DNA of 64,000 nt from Bacteroidales bacterium UBA5197 (GCA_002412885.1 DHVX01000038.1:30881-94880); one strand, 5' to 3'. Shown: positions 18,229-27,049, counted from the stretch's first letter. The notes: generated by a model from the letters alone, not told the origin. Numbers and translations: made by a program.

Positions 18229-18399
18229 TTTGGGGGATTGATGGACTTAACGGTGACTTGACCAAGGAAAAGTTATCTAAAATCAATAATATCTTTATGG
18301 TACTTTTACTTTTAAAGTGTATTACATTTGAAGCCCTGTATAACGAACAACAAAAATAAGAACCTTTAAAAGTCAATTAATAATAAATAATAACATTTT

Positions 18400-19488
18400 A
18401 TGACAGAGAAAGAAATTAAAAAATTATTGTTCGAGTTTGAAAACTTATCTAAAGTCGTAACTCAAAGAACTTTGCTTGAATTGTGCCAATATCCCTCCCG
18501 AAGGTTTGAGGAAATCAGTAGTCGTCTGTTGAGTTTCTTCCTTCTTCCAACAAATGAACATGGTTTTGGTGATTTATTCATTCGATCGCTCATAGAGTTG
18601 CTGGATGAAAAAAAAGAGCTGAAATATACTCATAGGATGTTGATTGTCAATACTGAAGAAAATGCTGAAGGGAGAAGGATTGATCTGACAATAAGAGGAG
18701 ATAATTTTGTTATAGGTATTGAAAACAAAATAAATGCTTATTTGAATAATCCTCTTGACGTTTATAGGAAGAAACTGGTTGTATCTGGAAAAGAGTATTC
18801 TATAGGGCTAGTTTTATCATTGAGGAGAATAACAGACAAAACTTGCATTTCCTTAATGGATAAAAATGGTTTTAAGCCAATTTTATACAATGATTTCTTT
18901 GATAAAGTCAAGCGGAATCTTGGCTTTTACCTTCGGAACAGTAATGAAAAATACTTAACTTTTTTAAATGATTTTATTAAAACAATTGAGAATATGGAAT
19001 CAAACAACATTTTGGAGCCTGAACAAACTGCTTTCTTTTATGAGAACTTTGAAAAGATTGATGAACTTATAACACTATATTCAAAGTTTAATGAAGGTAT
19101 TCACAGAAAGCAGTTTGAAAGTTTACAATCATTAAAAGACGAGTTAGATAAGCAGACAAATGTGAAATGGTGGATTTATGAAGGTTGGGATCTTGGGTGT
19201 GATGTCAGGATAAAAAATCCAAGGATCGGCATAGAATCATTTTACAGAAAAACAAAAGGGAATCCACTTGGTGAATTCGTGATCTACATTTCTACTTGGA
19301 ATGTGACAGACTGGATCCAAATAAAAAATAGAATTCAAGAACTATTTCCTGGGTTAAAAGATAGGGAGGTAGGGAATCGGGTTTTTGTGGATTTCTCAAT
19401 AATGATCAATCCGGAGTTTAATGCAATTGTTGAAGCATTGCAATCTTTACACAAAAAACTGGATGAGGGTTTTATTAAGCTAACATAG
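18400..19488 (+). CDS. PD-(D/E)XK nuclease superfamily protein (PDDEXK_4-like)
   Basis: A 362-residue protein with the core RIDLTIRG (D95) and IGIENKINA (E108, K110), the pattern of the PDDEXK_4 family that often appears in phage-defence loci. The C-terminal 130 residues contain a Trp-rich region (WWIYEGWDLG, STWNVTDWIQIK) of unknown function. It has its own upstream gap and is probably a separate transcription unit; TACATTTG at 18323-18330 fits the -7 element but no good -33 element is seen. Confidence 0.7.
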   Translation: MTEKEIKKLLFEFENLSKVVTQRTLLELCQYPSRRFEEISSRLLSFFLLPTNEHGFGDLFIRSLIELLDEKKELKYTHRMLIVNTEENAEGRRIDLTIRGDNFVIGIENKINAYLNNPLDVYRKKLVVSGKEYSIGLVLSLRRITDKTCISLMDKNGFKPILYNDFFDKVKRNLGFYLRNSNEKYLTFLNDFIKTIENMESNNILEPEQTAFFYENFEKIDELITLYSKFNEGIHRKQFESLQSLKDELDKQTNVKWWIYEGWDLGCDVRIKNPRIGIESFYRKTKGNPLGEFVIYISTWNVTDWIQIKNRIQELFPGLKDREVGNRVFVDFSIMINPEFNAIVEALQSLHKKLDEGFIKLT

Positions 19489-19619
19489 TCATTCAGAACA
19501 TTCGCTTTCCGATTATCACTGTCTTACAAGAGATGATTATTCCTGTAAGAACAATTGGTCGATGCTGGGTTTCTAATAAAAAAATGTTCACTATTTGGGG
19601 TAACTAAGTTTTCACTAAT

Positions 19620-20738
19620 ATGGAATATGAATCATTCAAGAGGCAGATCATTAGTCTGTCCAGCACTGAAAGCAAGCAGGGTAAGCTCTATTCAAATGTC
19701 CAGGTTGTTGGCGATCAGATCTGGTTTACTCGCGAATCCGGTAGCAGAGAGGATTTAAGCATCCGTGAATTATTTGCTGTTTATTCTCGTTTGGATTATA
19801 TTAATACAACAATCCTGCGAAAATACATCACTGGCCTGAAGTTCTCTCCGTCGATGGCCATATTAAAAGCCGCCGGACTGTATGACCCATCTGGATTTAG
19901 AATAACTCACAGAGCGGAGAAGGACGCTATAGTCAGTTCTGAAATAAAGGTGAAGGAGGATTTCTCCCAGGAACAAATAGAAATCCACGATGAAAAAGCA
20001 GAAGGGAAATTTTTTGCAGCACTTAGTAACCTCCTCGATAATAAATATGTTTTGGCTAAAACCCTTGGTAAGCCTGTAAGATCAGATCAGGTTTTCCTGA
20101 ACAGCCATTTTGAGGAAATGAAATTTCCTGAAGCGGTTAATGCAAAGATCAGAGTGGTACTCGAAGAGCTAAATTCTGATTACAAAATGCCCCGTAACAG
20201 TATGGTTCAGCATATTGATGGCATGATCGTGAAACATCCTACTATGGGTACAAGAATTGTTGAATTTGATGAAGAACAGCATTTTACTCCAGCTAGACTT
20301 GTTACGTTTACCGCATTGGATGAGAATGATTATGCCGGACTCATGCAGGTATATACAGCAATGATTAAAAATAACGATTACTTCTTCAATTCAGTACTTA
20401 AGAAGCACAGACTGAAATTCTCTTCAGATGATAATGTTCCTAATTGGGAGGATTTCAAAGAAATGATTCTGACTTACGGTAAACCAAACAATGGCTATAT
20501 CAAACCTACGGCTGGTTTTCCCTATCTTGGTGGAAGAATTGCACAACGAGCAAACTATGATCTTTTAAGAGATCTGGCACATTTCTCAGAATCCAATAAA
20601 AACAGACTAGAACCGGCTATTCGTGTGCCGAAGTTTTTGATAGAGGTTATTTGTAAGGATGGGTTTGAGAATCTGACTATGAAGCAAGTACAAGATGGAT
20701 TGAAAGAAGGGTTTAGATTGATGGGGTACCAATTGTAA
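19620..20738 (+). CDS. unrecognised island protein, possible Vsr/DUF559-like nuclease core
   Basis: A 372-residue protein I cannot place in a family. Near residues 198-222 it has HIDGMIVKH followed by RIVEFDEEQHF, which recalls the D...E-x-D-x-x-QH core of Vsr/DUF559-type nucleases. The N-terminal 120 residues (SIRELFAVYSRLDYINTTIL) may be a DNA-binding region. It is followed 40 bases later by a membrane-anchored Mrr-like nuclease, and the two may form a pair. The nuclease reading is tentative. Confidence 0.5.
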   Translation: MEYESFKRQIISLSSTESKQGKLYSNVQVVGDQIWFTRESGSREDLSIRELFAVYSRLDYINTTILRKYITGLKFSPSMAILKAAGLYDPSGFRITHRAEKDAIVSSEIKVKEDFSQEQIEIHDEKAEGKFFAALSNLLDNKYVLAKTLGKPVRSDQVFLNSHFEEMKFPEAVNAKIRVVLEELNSDYKMPRNSMVQHIDGMIVKHPTMGTRIVEFDEEQHFTPARLVTFTALDENDYAGLMQVYTAMIKNNDYFFNSVLKKHRLKFSSDDNVPNWEDFKEMILTYGKPNNGYIKPTAGFPYLGGRIAQRANYDLLRDLAHFSESNKNRLEPAIRVPKFLIEVICKDGFENLTMKQVQDGLKEGFRLMGYQL

Positions 20739-20778
20739 ATCAAAAACGACAATATTAGTAATCTTGAAATCAACAGAT

Positions 20779-21600
20779 ATGAAAAAGCGACCGGAGCTTG
20801 CAGATTATAATCTGGATAAATCAAAGATTAATTATTACATAGCTTTTTATAAGAAAGTCGAATCAAATTCCAACAAAATCACTATTTCACTTATAGTCAT
20901 TCTTGCAGTCTATTTTGATTGCAAAATCATGCAAAAAGTAAATCCAGTGAGTGATTATGAAATAATATTAGCAATTGGAGGTTTTCTAATCTATGGGGCA
21001 GTAATAGCGGTTGTAACACTCTTGTTTTTCTGGATCGTTCAAATATTTTTTCCAATTGAAAGGGTATTATATTTAATCCCGAAACTAAAAAAAGAAAAAG
21101 TTCTTGCCGATGCCTATTCGCAACGTCATCAAAAATATATTGCTGACGTTAAAAAATTTGATGAAATAAAGCGACAAGAGATTCAAGAACTTGAAAAGTT
21201 GAGAATTCAGGAAGAAAGACGTCAAAGGCAGTTAGAGATAAATTACTGGACAAGATTATCAGGATTTGAATATGAAAAAGAAGTTGCAATTTTATTTAGA
21301 GAAATCGGGTACAAGGTTCACTTAACAAAATCAACTGGTGATGGAGGGATAGATTTGTTATTGTACGATGGTTCTGGAAAGGTTGTGGTCCAATGTAAGA
21401 ATCATAACAAAAGAATAAGTCCAGGGGCAGTGCGTGACTTATATGGAACTTGCATCTCTGAAAAAGCTTCAAAAGCAATTATGATTTGTTCCGGAGGATT
21501 CTCAGATGCAACCCGAAAATTTGCAATGGGGAAACCTATTGACCTTCTTGATGTTCATGATTTAATAAGAATTAGAAAAACCGGATTCTACGGTTCCTGA
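20779..21600 (+). CDS. membrane-anchored Mrr-like restriction endonuclease
   Basis: From the ATG at 20779 (a TTG at 20764 would add five residues) it has 273 residues. Two membrane segments lie at about 34-50 and 62-88, followed by a charged helix, then an Mrr catalytic domain: GFEYEKEVAILFREIGY, TGDGGIDLLLYD (catalytic D), VVVQCKNH (Q-x-K) and a final helix. Mrr domains cleave modified or foreign DNA. Fusion to a double membrane anchor suggests it acts on DNA at the envelope, as in some defence proteins. It converges on the minus-strand genes that follow. Confidence 0.75.
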   Translation: MKKRPELADYNLDKSKINYYIAFYKKVESNSNKITISLIVILAVYFDCKIMQKVNPVSDYEIILAIGGFLIYGAVIAVVTLLFFWIVQIFFPIERVLYLIPKLKKEKVLADAYSQRHQKYIADVKKFDEIKRQEIQELEKLRIQEERRQRQLEINYWTRLSGFEYEKEVAILFREIGYKVHLTKSTGDGGIDLLLYDGSGKVVVQCKNHNKRISPGAVRDLYGTCISEKASKAIMICSGGFSDATRKFAMGKPIDLLDVHDLIRIRKTGFYGS

Positions 21601-21618
21601 GTTCTAACCATTCGTTCC

Positions 21619-22107
21619 TTATTCCCTTTTAGAGTCCATTAAACCATCTTTGATTATTTCGTTGTAAGTATTGTCAGACATGTTCCTCAAATACTGATTT
21701 GAGATATTTTCAATCACTTTTGCAATTAAATCATCTGGACGGTTGCTTGATCTTTCCGCCTCACGTTGTTTTTTTTTCAGGCGTCTAAGTTCTCTTTGTT
21801 CATTATCCTCAGTTCTTTTCTGGCGCTCAATTTCAGCCTGTTTCTGGTTTTCTATCATTTCTTGTTCGAGCTGTTCTTGACGAGCTATTTTTTCAATTCG
21901 ATTGCTTTCAATAAATTCATCCAACCATCTCTGGTGGGTTTCCTGATCTTGTTTGAACTTTTGCAGAAGAAGCAAAGCCTGCTCTGAATCGGACTTTCTC
22001 TTGCGACATGCCATTGTTTTGCAGGAATCAGAACAATATTTTTTCGTGCTTCTTTCAGCGTAATAAGATTGACCGCAGTAATCACATTCGTCTTCAATTC
22101 TGAACAT
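21619..22107 (-). CDS. zinc-ribbon plus coiled-coil protein of the mobile element
   Basis: A 162-residue protein with four N-terminal cysteines (CDYCGQSY...YCSDSCKTM) that should bind zinc, then a long Glu/Gln/Arg-rich coiled coil (about residues 40-115). I recognise no enzyme. Small zinc-finger proteins of this type are frequent near the ends of Bacteroidota mobile elements. It lies 181 bases downstream of the next minus-strand gene, with which it may be co-transcribed. Confidence 0.55.
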   Translation of the reverse strand: MFRIEDECDYCGQSYYAERSTKKYCSDSCKTMACRKRKSDSEQALLLLQKFKQDQETHQRWLDEFIESNRIEKIARQEQLEQEMIENQKQAEIERQKRTEDNEQRELRRLKKKQREAERSSNRPDDLIAKVIENISNQYLRNMSDNTYNEIIKDGLMDSKRE

Positions 22108-22288
22108 GGTTTGTGAGTTTTAAGTGAGTTTTTGTGAGTTAAAAATTAAAAATCAAATTTTTGTAAAGAGTTGTGTTCTCTTATTTTAAAATTAAAAGAA
22201 CCATTATTAAAGAACTATTCTTACAGGTGCAGAAAAGTGTGCAAAAGGGTTTGCAGATGGGTTTGTAAATTACCTGTTAAACGGTGTA

Positions 22289-23089
22289 TTACGTGTATCC
22301 CAGTGTTTCATCAGACATTGATGGATCAGATTTTTCCCTATTCTCATAAAATTCTCTTACCCTTTTCCGGGTTTCGTTTTTCGTTTCAGTTTTCTCCCTC
22401 ATGATTGATTTCGTCGTCAGTTTCTTCTTCTGAATCGTATGACACAACTCTTCATGACTCATCCTGAACGAAAAATAGAAACCTCTTGTATGATCAGCTT
22501 CGTATGCAAAGTGCCAATGATCTTCAAGATTTTTAATAATTTTTGCCCGATAATGACGACTCCTGTATTTTTGAATAACATCAGGAATTTTACCTTCGGC
22601 TAATTTTGAAGTAGAATAACCAGCCATACGGACAAATAGAGTATCAAATGTTGTTTTCTTATAATGATCTTTCTGAATTATTGATTTTAAACCAATAAGT
22701 GCGCAGAAAATGACCTTATCAAATTCTGATTTTTGGTTATTCGCATAATCATATAAAACCTTAACCTTTATCCCCCCTCGAGGATAATCGTTTACCAGCC
22801 AATCACGGTATAAATTACGACCGTGATACATTATAGATTTGGCGTTCTGTGGATCAAGAACAAGAAATTCTCCAGCTACTTCAATTCTTTCTGTAAGTGT
22901 TCCTTGGCTCAATCTTTCTTTTGCCAATTGGTATACACAAAAGTTGACTATTTTTTGAAGTACGCTCAGATGGTTTTCAAAATAACCCTGAAGTAGATTG
23001 ACTGGGACATTTAAATATCGATCCTTAAATTCTGTTCCTATCCTTGATTGGCGGTATAGGACCATGTTTATTCCTTGGTTGTTAGTCAT
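22289..23089 (-). CDS. unknown mobile-element protein
   Basis: A 266-residue protein, rich in basic residues and with no signal or membrane segment. Visible stretches include YRQSRIGTEFKDRYLNVPVNLLQGYF and a C-terminal basic, charged tail. I do not recognise a family. Position between a zinc-ribbon protein and an excisionase-like HTH protein, close to the attachment site, suggests a role in replication or transfer of the island, but nothing in the sequence proves this. Confidence 0.5.
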   Translation of the reverse strand: MTNNQGINMVLYRQSRIGTEFKDRYLNVPVNLLQGYFENHLSVLQKIVNFCVYQLAKERLSQGTLTERIEVAGEFLVLDPQNAKSIMYHGRNLYRDWLVNDYPRGGIKVKVLYDYANNQKSEFDKVIFCALIGLKSIIQKDHYKKTTFDTLFVRMAGYSTSKLAEGKIPDVIQKYRSRHYRAKIIKNLEDHWHFAYEADHTRGFYFSFRMSHEELCHTIQKKKLTTKSIMREKTETKNETRKRVREFYENREKSDPSMSDETLGYT

Positions 23090-23156
23090 TGCGTTAATTT
23101 TTTGAGTTCAATGTGAGTTGGCTTAATTTTGTTCTTTTCAATGAAGACGGCTTGTA

Positions 23157-23444
23157 TTACTTTGAATCGGCTTGAAGATATTCTTGCAAGCCCATTTGAG
23201 TGATGCGACGGCCATCAGCTGTTGTTCGCAGTTTTCCTGACCGTATCAGCTTCTTTATTGTTGAGTGAGATCTGCCAAGCATTTGTGCACTCTTTGCAAT
23301 GCTATAACTTTTGGTATTGTCAATTTGTGAAGCCTTATTCTTCTCATAGGCTTCGATGCCACGTTCTACAATCTTTTGCAGATCGCTTTCCGACAGATTA
23401 GTCGTCATGTAGTTTTCCATGTTGTTGTTAGTTTTGGTTAGCAA
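23157..23444 (-). CDS. excisionase-like helix-turn-helix protein
   Basis: A 95-residue protein (an internal start at 23420 would give 87). The C-terminal half, SYSIAKSAQMLGRSHSTIKKLIRSGKL followed by GRRITQMGLQEYL, is the MerR/excisionase winged-helix pattern. Such proteins steer site-specific excision or regulate element genes. It lies 0.8 kb from the right attachment site and is divergent from the XRE-type gene. Confidence 0.65.
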   Translation of the reverse strand: MLTKTNNNMENYMTTNLSESDLQKIVERGIEAYEKNKASQIDNTKSYSIAKSAQMLGRSHSTIKKLIRSGKLRTTADGRRITQMGLQEYLQADSK

Positions 23445-23508
23445 ATGTGTTAGTAGTTGGTAATTCTAATGCATTTGAAAAGCTGATCAAATCTATTGTA
23501 ACAAAAAT

Positions 23509-23539
23509 TTGCTAATTGTATAGCTTTTTAATATCTTTG
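23509..23539 (+). promoter_or_regulatory. promoter for the XRE-type regulator
   Basis: TTG (23509-23511), 20 bases, TATCTTTG (23532-23539), a good match to the Bacteroidota consensus. The gene starts at 23630, leaving an AT-rich leader of roughly 85 bases. Confidence 0.5.
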
Positions 23540-23629
23540 TCGCACAATTCATTAATCAAGCTGCAAATATAATAATATTATTATCTTATTTGCAACTTAA
23601 TTTTAACAATATTTCTCAAATTTATTTTT

Positions 23630-24196
23630 ATGCCTGATAATCTGCACGTTGGAAGTAGAATGAAAGTTCTAATTAACAATTCAAATCTTTCTGTTAAAGA
23701 AATTTCTGAAAAAATGGGCATTTCTCCTCCTAATATTTATCGTCTATATGAGCGGGAGTCTGTAGAAACAAAATATCTGGTCAAACTTTCAGAAATATTT
23801 GAAATTCCAATCAGCTATTTTTTTAGCGACATTGACACAAGAGAATTGGAATCTGAAATAATTGGTATTAAAAGAAAACTTGAATTAAAAGAAGAAGAGG
23901 TCATATCCTTAAAAGAAAAAAATGAAATGCTTGGCAAGTTGCTGGAACTAAAAGAAGCGCAATTGGAAAAACGAGTTGAGTCAAATAATTTCCTTGCTTC
24001 CTTGTTTAATGTTTTGGACGATCCAAAATATAAAGATTTTGGTGACAATATTTCAGTTCGATTGTTTACCTTAGCCAAAGATTTACTAAGAGAAGGGGAT
24101 GTAAATGCTTATATGCTGGTTTCAAAGATATCTAATGACCGTGAAATGGTTAATTTGATAGAACTAGCCAACAAGAAGATGCCTCGCTCTATTTGA
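23630..24196 (+). CDS. XRE-family helix-turn-helix regulator with coiled coil
   Basis: A 188-residue regulator. The N-terminal 65 residues form an XRE-type HTH (LSVKEISEKMGISPPNIYRLYERE), followed by a leucine/glutamate coiled coil at about 70-115 for dimerisation and a small helical C-terminus. It is the last gene before the island's right end and is divergent from the excisionase-like gene, the usual place for an element's lysogeny-type repressor. Confidence 0.7.
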   Translation: MPDNLHVGSRMKVLINNSNLSVKEISEKMGISPPNIYRLYERESVETKYLVKLSEIFEIPISYFFSDIDTRELESEIIGIKRKLELKEEEVISLKEKNEMLGKLLELKEAQLEKRVESNNFLASLFNVLDDPKYKDFGDNISVRLFTLAKDLLREGDVNAYMLVSKISNDREMVNLIELANKKMPRSI

Positions 24197-24269
24197 TTTC
24201 TACAAAATTTCTACACGAAAAATAATAAAAACATCAAAAAGCCCGTAAACATTGAAGAAGCAGGACATT

Positions 24270-24294
24270 GGTTCAAGTCCAGGTGGGCCCACCA
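24270..24294 (+). other. tRNA 3'-end fragment, right attachment site of the island
   Basis: These 25 bases are the T loop (TTCAAGT, 24272-24278), the 3' T stem, the 3' acceptor strand (TGGGCCC) and ACCA of a tRNA. The bases before them do not complete the T stem (ATTGG does not pair with CCAGG), and no D or anticodon arm is present. An element that inserts into the 3' end of a tRNA leaves the intact gene on one side and such a fragment on the other. The island therefore ends here and the native tRNA should be left of the window. Confidence 0.75.
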
Positions 24295-24302
24295 ACAATA
24301 CC

Positions 24303-24339
24303 AAGGGTTTCAGAACATTTTGTTTTGGAACCCTTTTTT
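24303..24339 (+). terminator. rho-independent terminator, probably that of the original tRNA
   Basis: AAGGGTTTCAGAAC pairs with GTTTTGGAACCCTT (two G-U pairs), with a five-base loop and a run of six T. Its position nine bases after the tRNA fragment suggests it is the displaced native terminator. Confidence 0.65.
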
Positions 24340-24431
24340 AGTTGCTGAGCTAACAACTTAATTATAGAAACTAAGACTGAAATATTATTACATATCGAAA
24401 TACGCGATAAATTAGTTTAAATTATTGATGG

Positions 24432-24474
24432 TATGCAATATAAATCGTAATATTGCATATCGCGATACGCAATA
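24432..24474 (+). promoter_or_regulatory. overlapping palindromes upstream of the toxin-antitoxin-like pair
   Basis: A perfect 10-bp inverted repeat, TATGCAATAT (24432-24441) with ATATTGCATA (24450-24459), overlaps a 24-base near-perfect palindrome TATTGC-A-TATCGCGATA-C-GCAATA (24451-24474). A degenerate copy of the latter lies at 24388-24410. They end ten bases before the HTH gene and are probably its autoregulatory operators. Confidence 0.55.
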
Positions 24475-24483
24475 GTTTTAAAA

Positions 24484-25008
24484 ATGAAAACACAAAACAT
24501 TCAAATTAAACCTCAGGACATTCTGATTTTGCTGAAAATCATCAGCATAAACAGCGATGCCTGGAACCAAAAACCGATTGCCGGGGACTTAGGCCTGAGT
24601 CAATCAGAAGTGAGCGAATCGGTAGCACGTTCCAAATATGCCGGGTTATTGGATCCAAAAGGTAAAAAAGTAATGAAATTAGCGCTGATGGAGTTTTTAC
24701 AATATGGGATATGCTATGCGTTTCCGCAAAAACCGGGACCTGTGGTACGGGGAATCCCTACCTCGCATTCCGCATCTCCATTAAAGGAAGAAATACAGAG
24801 CACTGAAAATTACGTATGGCCTTATGCAAAAGGTACTGTGCGCGGACATAGCATAATTCCTTTGTACGTATCGGTACCCGAAGCGGCTTTAAAAGATGTA
24901 GTTTTATATGAATTACTGGCCCTCGTAGATGCATTAAGGGTTGGTAGAGCCAGAGAAAAGGAAATTGCTGTTGTGGAACTAAAAAAACGCTTACACCTTG
25001 GAGAATAG
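24484..25008 (+). CDS. winged-helix/MarR-like antitoxin or regulator of a nucleotidyltransferase pair
   Basis: A 174-residue protein with an N-terminal winged helix (DILILLKIISI, LSQSEVSESVARSKYAGLL). The second half (YVWPYAKGTVRGHSIIPLY) is an unassigned conserved-looking domain. It lies directly before an AbiEii/MNT-like nucleotidyltransferase and behind nested palindromes, the layout of a type IV-like toxin-antitoxin module or of the regulator pairs found next to type I restriction genes. It is intact, unlike its partner. Confidence 0.6.
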   Translation: MKTQNIQIKPQDILILLKIISINSDAWNQKPIAGDLGLSQSEVSESVARSKYAGLLDPKGKKVMKLALMEFLQYGICYAFPQKPGPVVRGIPTSHSASPLKEEIQSTENYVWPYAKGTVRGHSIIPLYVSVPEAALKDVVLYELLALVDALRVGRAREKEIAVVELKKRLHLGE

Positions 25009-25018
25009 AGTCATAAAT

Positions 25019-25684
25019 ATGGGTGTTGTGGCTGAAGTGGCTGAAGCGCTTATAGATCTGAAGGATAATATGGTCTTTGTAGGAGGCGCTGTTGTTAGTT
25101 TATATATAGATGACCCTGCTGCAGATGAAATAAGGCCAACACAAGACATCGATATGACTATAAATATGATAAATCTTGGTCATTGGAGTCATATTCAGGA
25201 AAAATTAGGGAAACTTGGTTTTCATCCAGATCCTTTCGGACATGCTATTTGCAGTTACAAATACAAGGATATACCGGTTGACATCATGTCGGCAGAGGAC
25301 GGCCCCTTAGGTCCGGCAAACACCTGGTATAAAGTAGGTTTTAAGAATTTATGGACCGCAAAAGCAAAAGATCAGGAAATAAAAATTCTGTCCGCACCAT
25401 GTTACCTGGCTACAAAATTTGAAGCATTTGCCAACAGGGGTAGTGACTACAGAACCAGTCACGACATGGAAGATATTATCTATATCCTGGATAATCGAAT
25501 AAATATTGTTGCTGAAATATAAGAGAGTGAGGACCGAATCCAACAATTCCTCAAAACTCAACTAATGACAATTATAAATGATGGCTTATTGGATGAAGTA
25601 TTGATGGCTCATATTCATCCATTAATGCTGGAGGAGCGTTTGCCATTAGTAATTGAAAAAATTAACCAAATAGTAATAAAATGA
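25019..25684 (+). pseudogene. AbiEii-like nucleotidyltransferase interrupted by an in-frame stop
   Basis: The ATG at 25019 (or a TTG at 24998) opens a frame with the nucleotidyltransferase signature FVGGAVVSLYID and RPTQDIDMT, and a later DMEDIIYIL helix. The frame stops at a TAA at 25520-25522 but continues in the same frame, without any shift, for 53 more sense codons to a TGA at 25682-25684 (ESEDRIQQFLKTQL ... HPLMLEERLPLVIEKINQIV). This reads as the natural C-terminus cut off by one nonsense mutation. The short product of about 167 residues keeps the catalytic core, so activity may not be lost. Confidence 0.65.
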
Positions 25685-25685
25685 C

Positions 25686-25733
25686 ATGGCCTTTACCGAA
25701 CTAAACAGTATAGAACACCAATCACTTCGGTAA
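25686..25733 (+). pseudogene. remnant of the start of an hsdR gene
   Basis: ATG GCC TTT ACC encodes MAFTELNSIEHQ, against MAFSELNSVEHY at the start of the intact hsdR at 15262; the DNA agrees at most positions over 33 bases. After codon 12 the similarity ends and a stop follows. This is a deleted second hsdR outside the island, which suggests that a type I restriction locus once followed the nucleotidyltransferase gene here. Confidence 0.6.
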
Positions 25734-25798
25734 CAATGTTAAGGAAATCCCACCTTTCAGGAGAAAGAATCCCATAGTCGGGTTAAGTCGGGCAAATC

Positions 25799-25996
25799 CT
25801 ACTCCTTCTCTTTTGGCCTGTCAAAGAAATAAATACTGATTCCAAATAAAATGCCCGTCGCAACCGATTGAATCAATATTGACTTTAGATCCTTTTCAAA
25901 ACCATCGTTATTATTGAATAAAAAGTAGAACATAAAGGTCATCATAGCAGTCCAACCCAGAGCCTTGAGTATGGTCGTTTTCAGATGTTTGCTCAT
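25799..25996 (-). CDS. small membrane protein, function unknown
   Basis: A 65-residue protein with two predicted membrane segments (about 9-27 and 40-58: ALGWTAMMTFMFYFLF and SVATGILFGISIYFF) joined by a short acidic loop, ending in a charged DRPKEKE. Small two-helix proteins of this shape are common and usually unassigned. Confidence 0.55.
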   Translation of the reverse strand: MSKHLKTTILKALGWTAMMTFMFYFLFNNNDGFEKDLKSILIQSVATGILFGISIYFFDRPKEKE

Positions 25997-26167
25997 ATTA
26001 ATTCAGAGTTAATAAATTAAGTATTGTTTATCGAATGCAACAAATATACGGCATATATTTAATTTTCAGAATTAATGAAAGTCCGGATTTTATTTCTGCA
26101 TAACGTTCATATTCCACTCAATAATGACAGAAATCAATTAATTTTGAGGCAATTTAAAAGGCTTAAT

Positions 26168-26806
26168 ATGCAAGATATCAATCAAAAACCCGATCTCAGC
26201 AACATTAAAAACATCATCTTCGATTTTGGAAATGTTTTGCTCAATATTAACCCTTCTCTTACGGCGAGTGCTTTTAAAAGTCTGGGAATTAAGGATGAAG
26301 CCGACTTTTTTGGCGGCAGATCGAGCCTTGAATTAATGGTAAAGTTTGAGCGCGGGCAAGCAACTTCTGAGGAGTTTATCCGGGCTATTTCGGCTGCGGT
26401 TACGAGTAAAATACCTGACCAGCAAATAATTGACGCATGGAATGCCTTGCTGCTTGATTTCCCGTCCGAAAGAATTGAGTTACTCAAGAGTCTTGGCCTA
26501 AAATACAGGTTGTTCCTGCTTTCGAATACCAATCAGATTCATTACGAAGCCTATATGCACGATTTTCAGCTGCGCTATGGCTTTTCGCTTGACTCACTTT
26601 TCGAAAAACTCTGGTTTTCGCATCAGATAGGATTGTCGAAACCCGACACCGCAATATTTGAATATGTGCTGAAGGATAAATCACTGCTTCCGGAGGAAAC
26701 CCTGTTTATTGACGATACACTTATGCATGTGGAAGCTGCCCGCAAAACCGGGATGAAAGCCTGGCACCTTTTGCCCGGAGTGGAAATATCCAAGGCCTTC
26801 AGTTGA
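26168..26806 (+). CDS. HAD-superfamily hydrolase
   Basis: A 212-residue phosphatase-like protein from the ATG at 26168; upstream in-frame codons lack HAD features. Motif I is IFDFGNVLL (nucleophile D19), motif II LLSNTN, motif III lysine in LSKPD, and motif IV FIDDT. The cap is of the helical C1 type. The substrate is not predictable; candidates include sugar or nucleotide phosphates. Confidence 0.85.
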   Translation: MQDINQKPDLSNIKNIIFDFGNVLLNINPSLTASAFKSLGIKDEADFFGGRSSLELMVKFERGQATSEEFIRAISAAVTSKIPDQQIIDAWNALLLDFPSERIELLKSLGLKYRLFLLSNTNQIHYEAYMHDFQLRYGFSLDSLFEKLWFSHQIGLSKPDTAIFEYVLKDKSLLPEETLFIDDTLMHVEAARKTGMKAWHLLPGVEISKAFS

Positions 26807-27049
26807 TTGCTGGTATTCCATTCTATCTGATAATAGATACTATCCTATAACTATCTGATTATATGAAGTTTGTCGCACACCTTGTGACAAACTCCCTTAT
26901 ACATGCAACTGCCTTCATATGTAGGTTTAAGTATGTGTAAATCAAAACCTTACTTAGAATTATTATTAATTACAGTTTTGGTTCGATTTTCACGATTTTC
27001 CTTTCCCATGATTCAAATAGTATATACTTTTGCCGAAAATTTAAACCCC

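Noticed and set aside
24241..24294. A complete tRNA gene
   Set aside because: Only the T loop and 3' half are present; the 5' T stem does not pair and there is no anticodon or D arm, so it is a fragment.
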